Part shown: positions 54,412-64,000 of the stretch, piece by piece
Layout: each line of letters opens with the position of its first letter
How positions within the stretch are numbered: the first letter of the stretch is position 1
Source: Ceratopteris richardii
Lineage: Eukaryota; Streptophyta; Polypodiopsida; Polypodiales; Pteridaceae
Length of the DNA stretch: 64,000 nt
Assembly: GCA_020310875.1 (NCBI GenBank)
Contig: MU260054.1
Coordinates: forward strand, 186,001-250,000
Direction of reading: 5' to 3'
Position numbers and translations under genes: made by a program
The notes under the pieces: model-generated
The model's database searches: none
What the model saw: the letters and a program-made list of their open reading frames with translations, nothing else
What the model was told of the DNA's origin: nothing

Positions 54412-54657
54412 GAGACCGCTGGTAGCTGCTGATGCTTATCTGCTAGAAGAAGAGAGAGTCACATTAGTATTGCATAGGAAACAGGATGTTATGGTGTCCC
54501 CTCCACAATACCAACATGACATTCTGAGTGGTTAGCAGTTATTTTGTGAAGTGTTCGTGATGTGTGTACATGTGGGTTAGTATGTTAGTGTTCACTCTAG
54601 ATGCATACTTTGGATGCGCAATGTTCTCAGAGTGCACCTATATCAGAGAGGATGGAT
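54412..54657 (-). other. G3 gap between pol and ORF3
   Basis: About 245 bases without a frame. The minus strand has a pyrimidine-rich run ending TCTCTCTTCTTCTAG at about 54443-54457, 30 bases before the candidate ORF3 ATG, a possible splice acceptor comparable to that of G2. Confidence 0.45.
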
Positions 54658-57600
54658 TTACAAAGGTGGATCAGGGGGTTTAGTATGGGGTTTAGGTCTC
54701 CAAACTTTGAGGGTGGATTCGTTGCTTTTATTGGCGATGATGTGTGAAGGTTTGCGGACTTGAGTGTGTTGGATTTGGGACCTTGTGGGTACCCATCTCC
54801 GTACCATCCTAGGTGTGACCAAAAATGTGGTGGTGTGGATTGGGGGTGTTTGTCTTGGAGTAGGAGTCAATAGGACTTGTGAGTGTTGGCTAGATCTTGT
54901 GGCTGGATGTGAAGTTATTTGAGCTCGTAAGCAAGTCTTGGGCACCCATATTTGTCTAGACTGTGGGCTAGCCTTCATCGACTTTTTGGGTACCCAGATA
55001 GACTTCATGTTCACAGAAAAATGTTTAGACGGCTTCTTATTAGTGTCGTGTCGTTGATCACTAATAGGAAGTTGAGCCAGTTGTCGTGGCCTAGTCGTAA
55101 TCAGATGCTCGCCTTTCCGCACCCACATTTGTTTTGGTGATTGGGACACCTTACTTCGTACTGTCCTTTGACTTCGAGCATAAGTCATTTGCTTATTCTG
55201 CATTTGATCCGCTTGTGGTGGCTTCATCCCTGTGGCCTTTGGAAATGAAGGGAGTTCCGTCGTATCCTTAGCTTCCTTGTTGAGATAATCATCCCTTTGC
55301 ATCACATAATTCTTGACAAAAATAACATGGTCATCATCATGTGTACTCCTAGAAGGACCAGGAGTGAGTGCATTTCCTAGTTCGTTGAGTGCTCCCTTGT
55401 CTAATTCAACTGTAATCCGGTTCTGATTTACCCATACCTGAAGAAGTCCACTTCTTAGGTTTAGGTTGACTGGATGATCATAGATCCAGTCTTGACCCAA
55501 GACAAGAGGTTCAGTGAGATCCTCGTCTTGACACACTAGTACTTTGACTGTCATTGCTTCGTCTTGAATATAGAGGGGAAGTTCCACCTCGCCCATGTAA
55601 GGGGTTTCCACACCTCCCAATCCTATGAGATATGCTTCTATAGGATTGATGGTTAGTTTCAACTTTTGACAGTACGACAATTTAACAGCACTAGTGGTTG
55701 CACCTGAGTCAATCAAGGCTCTTACAGTCCTTGCACCCTTTCCTTGTCCTATCTCTAAGGTTATAAAAGGACGTCGATCAATTATCCTATGAGAGCTGAT
55801 ATCTGAAACTTCACACATAGCCACGTGATATCCTTGATCTGCATATGCATCTGTCCTAGGTAGCTCTCTACCTTGTTTTCTCAACTTCATTCTCCGGATG
55901 CGTTCCAATGCTTCTGCTTGAGCTTCTTCGCGAATTCTCTTTTCTTCTTCTTTGCGTTTCTTAGCAGTATTGAGTCGACTTAGCATCTCCTCTGTGAGAG
56001 GTTCTTGATACAACTTGACTCTGCATCCACTAATATAGCTCGGGGGAACATCGCCTTCTAAAGTGGCTAATTGGACTGCTCCACTTGTGGAGATCCTATT
56101 GATAATCATTGGTCCATAGCCTCTTTTCTCTAATTTTCGTGCATGTTGCTTCAATGTGTAGACTAGGACTAGGTCCCCTGCTTTCAAGCCTTTATCCTTC
56201 ACATGTGCATCGAAATACACCTTTTGTCTCTTCTTGGCTGCATAAATTCCTGCTGTCGCTCTCAATCGAGTTTCACCTAATCGTTCAAGATCCAAGATTC
56301 TAGAAGAAAACTCATGGCCTGTCCAATTATGCTCTTGTGCTACTTTCAAGGTAGGTATCAGAAAATCCAATGGTAGCACTGCATTTTGTCCGAACACCAT
56401 CTGAAAGGGGGTGGCTTGGAGTACCGTTTTGTAGGCAACTCTGTATGCCCAAACAGCATGGTGTAGCTGTTTGTCCCAATCAGAGCGTTTATTATTCACT
56501 AATCTGATCAACACATGGCACATAATCTTGTTTGTGCTTTCGGCTTGCCCATTAACTTGTGGGTGGTAGGGGGCACACTTCTTATGAACTACCAAGAATT
56601 CTTGGAGCAGATTTTCAATCACTTCATTCAAGAAGTGAGTGCCCCTATCACTTACTAGCTCTATAGGTAGCCCATATCTTGTGAATACATTCTCAAACAA
56701 GAATTTAGCAGTTTTCTTAGCATCGTTCTTTGTCGTAGCTTTTACCTCTACCCATTTGGTTAGATAGTCCATGGCAAAAATGATATACTCAGCATGGGAA
56801 CCCTTAGTTGGGGGATTAATAGGACCAACAAAGTCTATTCCCCACTTAGAGAATGCTCGTCCACCCATCATGGGTTTCAGTGGCATCTCATCTTTGCGTA
56901 TAGGAGGCTGAGCTCGCTGACAGACATCACACCTCTTCACATAGGTATAGGCGTCCATGTGAAGAGTCGGCCACCAAAGTCCTGCAAATAATATTGCCTT
57001 GATCACCCGATCTGGTCCAAAATGTCCTCTTACTACACCTTGGTGAGCAGTTTCTAATATCTTGAGGTATTTGCTCTCATGGACACATAATCTGAGGTAA
57101 CCATGTTTACCACGCTTGTATAAATTATCACCAATGAGTGAGTAATCCAGAGCTTCTTGTTCTAAACTCCTTTTCCTAGCGAGGGTCATGTCTGGAGGGA
57201 ATGTTTTCGTCCTCACGAAGGATACTAGTGGTTCACTCCAATCTGGCACTATGGACACTTGATAAAGAGTGGCATGTTCCACAGGTGGTTTAGTGCAGCA
57301 GATTGGGCATTCTTTGCATAACTTTTGGACATCAGCTTCCATAGTCGGCCAATGCACTCCGAGTCTCCTTAGTGTCTGTAGGGTTCGTTGCTTTGAGTAG
57401 TGTTGCTCTAATGCACCTACATGTGCTAATTGCAAACATTTAGCGTACTCATCCTCTTCCACACAACACACCAAGATCCCTTGATCTGTGTGCTTGTACA
57501 TACTTCCTACCATGATGTGATACTTTTGGGCTTTTACTACCTCCCTATCATGTGTGTTTATTACTGGATGGTTAGGCCCGTATGTCAAGATTGGCACTAA

Positions 57601-60501
57601 TGGCTTAGCCCATTGCAGCACCACTTCCAAATTAAACAAGTAAGCATCAAGAAGGTCATCTGACACTCCTTGTGGGGCTTCTCCAGATGTGAGCCTAGAG
57701 AGATGGTCTGCTCTCAAGTGAGTCTTCCCTTTCCTTACCACAACCTCAAAATCATATTCCATTAGCAAGAGAAACCATTTTACTAATCTTCCTGTATTGC
57801 ATGGCTTGTTCACAAGATATAGCAGTGCCTGATGGTCAGTAAAAAATTTAAACTTATTTGCAAGCAAGTAATGTCTAAACTTTTTAACCACATAGACCAT
57901 GCCTAGTCCTTCTCTCTCAGTAGTGGTATAATTTTGTTCAGCTGCATTCAATTGTCTACTAGCATACCCAATAGGAAGATCCATATTACCTTCACCGGTA
58001 GGTTGCGCGAGTACACACCCAATAGCATAATTGGATGCATCCACATGAACATGTAAAGGCTTATTCCAATCAAGTGTGGTTAAGATTGGTGCTTAACATA
58101 ATCGCCGTTTAAGCTCATTGAAGGAATTCTCACATTCGTCAGTCCACTCAAAGTTAGTCAAAAGTCCATACAGAGGCTTTGCTATGATGGCATACATGTG
58201 TATAAACCGTCGGTAATAACCACAATGCCCCATGACAGCTTGTACTTCCTTGACATTCTTTGGCCTAGGTAACTCGGCTATAGCTCTCACTTTCTCTTCA
58301 TCAGTGGATATGCCATTCTTTGACACTATGTGTCCTATAATCTTGCCTTGCCTGACCATAAAAACACACTTTTCTGGGTTGAGGCAGACTTGATATTCTC
58401 TACATTTGTCAAAGATTTGTCTAAGTTCAAGAATATGGGTTTTTCTAATGTTGGAATGAGCACAAAGATCATCAACATAGACTTCTAAGTTCTTCCTCAG
58501 GAACTCTTTAAATACATGGCACATCAGCCTCTGGAAGGTAGCTGGTGCATTGGTAAGCCCAAATGGCATTACTCTAAAGGCAAAAATGCCACATTCAGTG
58601 GCAAAAGCCGTCTTATGCTGATCTTCTAGAGCTATGGCTACTTGATTGTAGCTCGAAAATCCATCAAGGAAGCTGTACACTTCCTTGCCTGCTACTCTTT
58701 CTAAGAGATGCTCTGTGATAGGAAGCGGATAATTATCTCTAATAGTGGCTACATTAACCTTCTTCAAGTTGATGCACACATGTAGCTTTCCATTCTTCTT
58801 GGGCACCACTACAATGGGGGATACCCACTCAGTGTGCTCAATTTCATAGATGAATCCAGCTTCAACCAGTCTATCTATCTCCTCTTTGATCTTGGTTGCA
58901 TAGTTGTCATTGTATGTGTATGGCTTTTGTTTAGATGGTCTTGCCTCTGAGGTCATGGGGATCGTATGGGAGCATATGTCAGGATCTATGCCTTTCAAGT
59001 CCTTGTAACTCCATGCAAACACATCCCTATATTCTCGTAGTAAGGCTATCAACTCCTGTTCCTCATCGTCACTTAAGTCGTGTCCTATGTATGTGCATTG
59101 CTCCTCTCCTTCTTCTATGGCTACCACTATTTTCTTGGTGGTATCTTTGTTGTCATAAGCCTCTCTTGCTTGTGCCTCGCGTTTTGGCATTCTTATCATG
59201 ACTCTCCTGTCTTCTATTTCATACTTCTTAAAGTTTTCTGGGACCTCAAATAGGGATTCTTCCTCTACTGGTATGACTTCTTTCTTCTTCCTTTTTTTTC
59301 CTTCACTCTTAGTGGTCACTTGTGTGGTTAGTCTCACCTCATTTGTAATTTCTTCATGTTTCTGGGGATAAGCGTCTACTTCATAGAAGTATTCTTCATC
59401 CGATGCAAAAGGTGGGTCCATAATGATTGACTCTAAGTTGGAGTCACTTGCATCCTCAAATGCATCAGGGCTAGGTTTGCATTCTTCTAACACTGCATCT
59501 CCCATGATCGGTTCTATTGAAAATACTGAAATGTCATAGCCATCTTCATCACAGTGGGGTGTCCATTGCTCTTCATTGATGGCTACGTCCATAGTTGCTA
59601 AGATTTCTGCCCAACCGTGAAGTTCAACTTCCTCGTCAGGAAATACAATGGGTGCATAGGCTGGGTCTTGAAGAGATCTATGAGTTTCCTTCGCACCTAC
59701 CTCTCTTGCTTTTTCTCTCTTCTCTTCTTCTACTGCCACTTTGCACATCCATAGGTGAGTGTCTTTGTGCATCCATGAGGTTCCTGATCCTATGGAATGC
59801 ACTGACTCTGTATCATCTGTGGCTCTATGAATGGGATTCCATTGAGTGGGGGGTACATCTCCATGAGAGAAATCTTTGAGATTTACTTTGGTTGTAACAC
59901 CCAAGTGTTGCAAATATAGGGCATTGGTTCCCCAATCCTGCACTATTTGCAATTGCCTTAAGAATGGTCTTCCTAGAATCCTCTCATAGGCTAGATTTTT
60001 GCTAAAGTCACATATAGCAAAAGTATGTTCAAACTCTACACCACAAGTGGTGAGAGTTATCCCTTCTAGTAGCCCTAAGGGTCTCTCAATGTGACCATCG
60101 GCCATTTGCAACTTCATTCTTGTTGGTCTGAGTGTTGGCTTGCCCCAACGTTTCCATAAGGAAGTGGTAGCAATTGCAACTCATGCACCTGAGTCCAAAA
60201 TGGCCTTGGTTGTGTAACCCTAATGAGTGATAGGGAGATAGGTGTTTCCTTCCTCTCCCTCGCTCATGTCTCCTATCTTGTCCAAGGGTATTTCTGGCAC
60301 TGTTCTATGAGAACCTACCTGGGAACGGGGTTTTGCTACTTCTGGTACTTGATTGGCTACATGTTTCCACACTTCTGGCCTAACCTTAAGTAGCTCTTCC
60401 AAAGTGAGATTGCACTGCACTTTGGTGTTCTTCACTGCCTCCGTGTTCCTAGGTATGACTGATCTTCGTTTCTTACCATGACAGTGGGTGCTCTCATACA
60501 A
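54658..60501 (-). pseudogene. pol: G3 pol polyprotein
   Basis: One frame with three stops: TAG 60222-60220, TGA 60183-60181 directly after the PR1 site (LDSGA) and TAA 58095-58093 between RT and RNase H. PR1 ends with ILGRPFL. RT: VYVDDLCAHS near 58465. RNase H: HVDASNYAIGC near 58035. First H2C2 module near 57300-57480 (AHVGALEQH, CPIC), second near 56920-57090 (AHQGVVRGH, CDVC). Integrase core: WGIDFVGP near 56835, SDRGTHF near 56650, NGQAEST near 56540. Second protease-like domain: IDSGATT near 55705 and VLGQDWIYDH near 55485. Tail with QMWVRKG, SIWVPKK and QIWVPK words (54680-55150). Organisation equals G1. Confidence 0.92.
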
Positions 60502-61626
60502 GTAGACTTAGCTTCCCATGGACATGTGAAATGTGGTAGCTCCTGCAAGGAATTGGACTCAAAGTATAATCTCTCTTGGGATTGGGCGCTCTCCTGCTCT
60601 CCATAAATGGAAGGAAGGTCTTGTGGGAATTGATCATGTGTGTCATCTACAAGCTCAATGGGAGGAGGAACTTCACTCTCTTTAGCCCATTTCTCTTCCT
60701 GAATCTCTCGCAAGAATTCTGGTGAATACCGCATCATAGAAGAAGAGGTGTCTGGTTCAGTGGAGTTAGGCACATAAGCTTCCTTGGGAGGAATGCTTAT
60801 TCTATCACTTGCCTTCTCCTTAGCGTGGGAGTTGAATCCTTTTCCAGACTTTGCAATTATCATCTCCAGTCTATCCAATAGACCATCAAAATGTAATGGT
60901 GGTCTAGTGGAGCCAGAGCAATTGAAGAGGCGACTGGCCTCAAACATGGCTTGGGCCAGTTCATCTTGGCACACAGCTTAGTTCGCTCGAGCTCTAGGTC
61001 AGCTCTAGGGTAACATTTTTCATGATCCGTTACATTTGGCCCTTCCTGGATCCTAGCGTGATATGCTCTAAGCATGATGTCTATGTCCTCAGGAGTGGGA
61101 TTTGCTAAGACTGATCCTACTCGGGGTGATGGGTGGGTTATGAGTGGTGGGTTAGATGGTTGAGGAAGGGAAGGTGAAGGGGTTGGTAGGGGAAGTGATG
61201 TGTGAGAGTTCGTTTGAGATGTGATTTCTATGATTTTGGCTTTGGTTTCTCGTAGACTTTCCTCTAGTTCACTCATCTTCTTTGCCCATTGTCTTTTCAT
61301 ACGTTCACGGCTATCTCTCCATGCTCTAGTTCTTTTCTTATTCTCGCTCTCAGTCTCACTAACCTATGCATTCTTTTCTTGTCCTAAGACTTGGTTTTGC
61401 TTGAGTGCCTGAGCTCTAGTGATGACTTGCATTGGGGCGATGGAAGTCACACTTCCCGTGGAGTCTACCACTAAGCTGATAACATTGATAGGAGCTATTT
61501 TTGGCATATTGGTTGGGTTCTTGGGACACTCTCGTAACAAATGCTCCTTTCCACAATCTGGACAAAAGCCTTGAATTGTCACAGATTGGGTTTGTGTGGG
61601 TGCAGGTAGAGGACAATCACGAATGA
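60432..61626 (-). pseudogene. G3 gag C-terminal part
   Basis: From the TRIM insertion onward: second half of a zinc knuckle (HLIRDC), then knuckle CPDCGKEHLLREC (CX2CX3HX4C), a stop near 61364, the helical block KKMSELEESL, the Pro-rich linker and GSVLANPTPE. A frame change near 60960 leads to the acidic region before the protease. A further change near 60460-60500 joins the pol frame. Homologous to G1 3-959. Confidence 0.85.
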
Positions 61627-61631
61627 GGTGA
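61627..61631 (+). repeat. TRIM target site duplication, left (GGTGA)
   Basis: Repeated at 62311-62315 after the second LTR. Confidence 0.93.
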
Positions 61632-61771
61632 TGTAACATAATCCTGGTAGGAGATGGTTGAACCACACCCTAAGAGAGAGGATTAGGAAGTAATCCTCAA
61701 CCATGGCTTTTGGGGCAAGTGGTTAGCCCATCACATTCCTAACCAAGAGGTTGTGAGTTCAATTCCTTACA
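61632..61771 (+). repeat. TRIM 5' LTR with tRNA-like segment
   Basis: TGTAACATAATC to ATTCCTTACA. The second half resembles a tRNA: GGGC and GCCC (61713-61729) could form a D-stem, and AGTTCAATTCC (61756-61766) matches the Pol III B box at 10 of 11 positions. The A box is poor. Not a functional tRNA. Confidence 0.9.
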
Positions 61772-61772
61772 T

Positions 61773-61784
61773 TGGTATCAGAGC
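61773..61784 (+). promoter_or_regulatory. TRIM primer binding site (initiator tRNA-Met)
   Basis: TGGTATCAGAGC one base after the 5' LTR. Confidence 0.95.
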
Positions 61785-62046
61785 CTAGGAAGTAGGCTTG
61801 GGCAAAGTGGAGTGATCCAATGGCCTCTAAAAAAGGCGCTTGGGCATCCTCCATGTGAAAGGGTAGGAATTGTGGAAGGCGCGCGTCGATTTCAATGATG
61901 GACCTTACAATGATTGGGGTGTATCTCCCAATCCGTAGGTCGGATTGAGGCGTGTAATATACCGTTGGAAAGCTCTCGGAACGAACTTTCCAATGAGCTA
62001 GCTTGCAATGTGTGAATTCCTTGGGAATCCTTGGATGGAACTTGAT

Positions 62047-62145
62047 TGAGTACATCCTGCCAGTCCCATAGCTGGTCAGGGTACATCCTGCCAGGGTACA
62101 TCCAGGGTACATCCTACCAGTCCCATAGCTGGTCAGGGTACATTC
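62047..62145 (+). repeat. Short direct repeats in TRIM interior
   Basis: TACATCCTGCCAGTCCCATA and CATAGCTGGTCAGGGTACAT occur twice with a shorter GGGTACATCC spacer copy between them. Several units of about 10-30 bases. Confidence 0.85.
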
Positions 62146-62156
62146 CCGAGGGAGTT

Positions 62157-62170
62157 CAAGGGGGGAAGAA
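62157..62170 (+). promoter_or_regulatory. TRIM polypurine tract
   Basis: CAAGGGGGGAAGAA directly before the second LTR. Confidence 0.9.
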
Positions 62171-62310
62171 TGTAACATAATCCTGGTAGGAGATGGTTGA
62201 ACCACACCCTAAGAGAGAGGATTAGGAAGTAATCCTCAACCATGGCTTTTGGGGCAAGTGGTTAGCCCATCACATTCCTAACCAAGAGGTTGTGAGTTCA
62301 ATTCCTTACA
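62171..62310 (+). repeat. TRIM 3' LTR
   Basis: 140 bp, no difference from 61632-61771 seen by eye. Followed by the target duplication GGTGA. Confidence 0.95.
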
Positions 62311-62315
62311 GGTGA

Positions 62316-64000
62316 TCTCCTTGACATCGAAAGCATGGCCCTCTAGGAAATGTAGGTCTCATTTGCCTAGGCTGGGGTCTAGCGTTGGGGTTTGCATACA
62401 TAACATTAGCATATTCGGTCTCCCAACTAGTTTCGCTTGGTTCTTCATAATAGTATGACTCATTGTGCTCAGGTGACTGCATGTAGTAAGCCTGTGGGCT
62501 CTTGATATGTGTAGAGTCAAAACTATGATCACTTGGGTCACTTTTTGAAAGTGAGGATGTCACTGGCACTAAAGCTCTATTTAAATTTTCTTCTGCAGCT
62601 GCATATTTCACTGGAATCACATTGGTAGGAGCAGGGGGTTGCTGTGCTAGGACGGGTTGAGGTCTTTGCTGCCCTTGATAGGGTTGTTGGGGCCTACCAT
62701 ACTGTTGTTGCGGGTATTGGTTTTGGTATTTTCCTTGCTGTGGATATGGCTACGGATAGCTTTGTCTAACAGCTTTTTTGTTATATGGGCAATCTTGTGC
62801 AGTGTGATTGGTGTATCTTCTTTCTATGGTGCAGTACTGGCTAGTAGGATTAACTTGGGGTTGAGCCATGATAGGGCACACACTAGCCATGTGGTCTCCT
62901 CCACAGGTGTAGCATCGTTTTCCTAGGGCAAATCTTGGAATCTGCTAGAGACGCCTACTTTTCTGCGAGATCCTCAATAGATGTGGATTGCGAGGATGTG
63001 AGGCTAGTAGAGCTATCTGAATCTTTATAGATCTTTGAGAGCTCTAATTCCTCCCCTAGATTATCCTCAATATCTATGCACATGCGTACACATTCTTCTA
63101 TGGATCTAGGGTCCTTCAGGTATACATATGATCTCAGTTTGGTGCTCAACAATCCATCTAAAAATAAGTCCACTTGCTTGGCTGGAGTGGGTAACTCTAG
63201 AGCCAGGCATCTCTCTAGATATTGCCTTAATCTTCTGCCTGCGAGCCTCACTGTCTCTTGAGATGTTTGTTTGAAGCTGTATATCAGGGAGGATGTGTTA
63301 TGTCTTATGCCACTTTTAGAGAATTCGATAATGAATGCCTCTAGAAGTTGGTCTATGTTCCTAAACTGCCTCTCATTTAGTGGCTGAAACCATGCCAGGG
63401 CGGTGTTCTTGAGTGTCAGGCCAAAAGCATTGTATTGAGTAAACAAGTCTTCCACTTGTTCAGCTCTCAAAACTTGCCTAACTCCGCTACATGGTCGTAC
63501 GGATCTCATGTGCCATCGAAGCAATTCTTCATGGACTTAACCAGTTGTGTAGGCCTCAAGGTTCTAGCATGTTCTCTAGGCCTTGGGAGAGGAAATTCGT
63601 CGGTATTCCTTAGATTCCTAGGCTCTCTATATCTTTCCCTGTCCATTCTATCCGTCTCAGTCCTTGTTCTTTCTCTCCCAAGCGGGTTAGCAAGGCTCAT
63701 CTCAGGTCCCTCTCTACTCCGCTCTCGTTGTGTTCCAAATACCTGAGAGGTTCCTGCTCCTTGGTGACCATAAGACACATTGGATCGGGCAGGGGAAAGA
63801 TAAATTCGCCCTTCCAAGTGTAGATGTGTCTTCCATGTTCTTAGACCACAAAGATCCTCTCTGAAGCAACATCTAAATAGGTCACTTTGCCTGGGCTATC
63901 AGGATCTTTGAATTCATAATGGTAAGAGCTCCCCCTTCATTAGGCTTTTCCTGCTTATACCTCCAAAAAAAGCCTCATCTGTCTCTCGATTCATAAACAA
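62316..64000 (-). pseudogene. gag: G3 gag, N-terminal and capsid-like part (cut by window end)
   Basis: Homologous to G2 gag: YEFKDPDSPGKVTYLD near the window edge (G2 YELQDPDFSTIITYLD), then capsid-like ALAWFQPLNERQF and RRLRQYLERCLALELPTP, knuckle CYTCGGDHMASVC (about 62878-62916) and first half of another (CFRCQGDH) at the TRIM edge. Lesions: stop near 63835, frame change near 63720-63800, TGA near 63509, a one-base loss near 63485, TAG near 62953 followed by a shift, and a stop near 62750. The start lies beyond the window. Confidence 0.85.

Larger units (their letters stand above)
61632..62310 (+). mobile_element. TRIM: 679-bp non-autonomous LTR element inside G3 gag
   Basis: Two 140-bp LTRs that look identical, a tRNA-Met primer site, a 399-bp non-coding interior, a polypurine tract and the target duplication GGTGA. 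No coding capacity; it must use proteins of another element. The identical LTRs suggest a recent insertion. It splits a zinc knuckle codon run of G3 gag. Confidence 0.95.
49517..64000 (-). mobile_element. G3: Ty3/gypsy element, 5' end outside window, carrying a TRIM
   Basis: Minus-strand element with 3' LTR, polypurine tract, ORF3 remnant, pol and gag, leaving the window inside gag. It is close to G1 in pol and LTR, and shares ORF3 with G2. Gag and ORF3 carry many frameshifts, while pol is fairly open. A young TRIM interrupts gag. The 5' LTR and primer site are not in the window. Confidence 0.93.

Noticed and set aside
61711-61771. Functional tRNA gene in the TRIM LTR
   Set aside because: The A box is poor, no acceptor stem pairs, and the anticodon arm is not convincing.

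Overview
The window is land-plant nuclear DNA made almost entirely of nested LTR retrotransposons. I see no host protein gene. The evidence for a plant is the element types: Ty1/copia Tnt1-like and related polyproteins, Ty3/gypsy elements without a chromodomain and with an Athila/Tat-type tRNA-Asp primer site, a TRIM, and a 5S-rRNA-like Pol III relic. The deep nesting suggests a large, repeat-rich genome. The species is not decidable from this sequence.

Layout. G1 (1-8411, +) is a Ty3/gypsy element cut by the window start. It inserted into copia element C1, whose remains are 8412-9556, 32346-about 32396 and 45058-48146 (+). C1 is split by T1 (9557-32136, +), a Tnt1-like copia, and T1 is split by G2 (14685-31571, -), a complete 16.9-kb Ty3/gypsy element with two LTRs and the target duplication GCCAC. 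C1 also holds C2 (32397-45057, +), a copia with a truncated 5' LTR, and C2 is split by C3 (34263-41051, -), a complete copia. After the C1 3' LTR comes 1.4 kb of microsatellite and minisatellite DNA. G3 (49517 to beyond 64000, -) is a decayed relative of G1 and G2, and a 679-bp TRIM with two apparently identical LTRs sits inside its gag.

The most interesting material is the G family (G1, G2, G3). The gag-pol is one very long reading frame with a non-standard domain order: gag with several CX2CX3HX4C knuckles, aspartic protease, RT, RNase H, two tandem H2C2 zinc modules, integrase core, a second retropepsin-like domain carrying DSG or DTG, and a basic tail with repeated (I/M)W(V/I)PK motifs. 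G2 and G3 also carry a third, sense-oriented reading frame of about 1,200 codons (ORF3: globular start, coiled-coil middle, globular end) between pol and the 3' LTR. G1 lacks ORF3 and has a 1-kb non-coding stretch with a run of 28 A there.

All elements are broken, but to different degrees. G1 pol and T1 are nearly intact. G2 has one nonsense codon and one one-base deletion in gag-pol and three nonsense codons in ORF3. C1, C2, C3 and G3 carry several lesions each. Many nonsense codons look like C-to-T or G-to-A changes, as expected for methylated, silenced plant repeats. All counts and alignments were made by eye.
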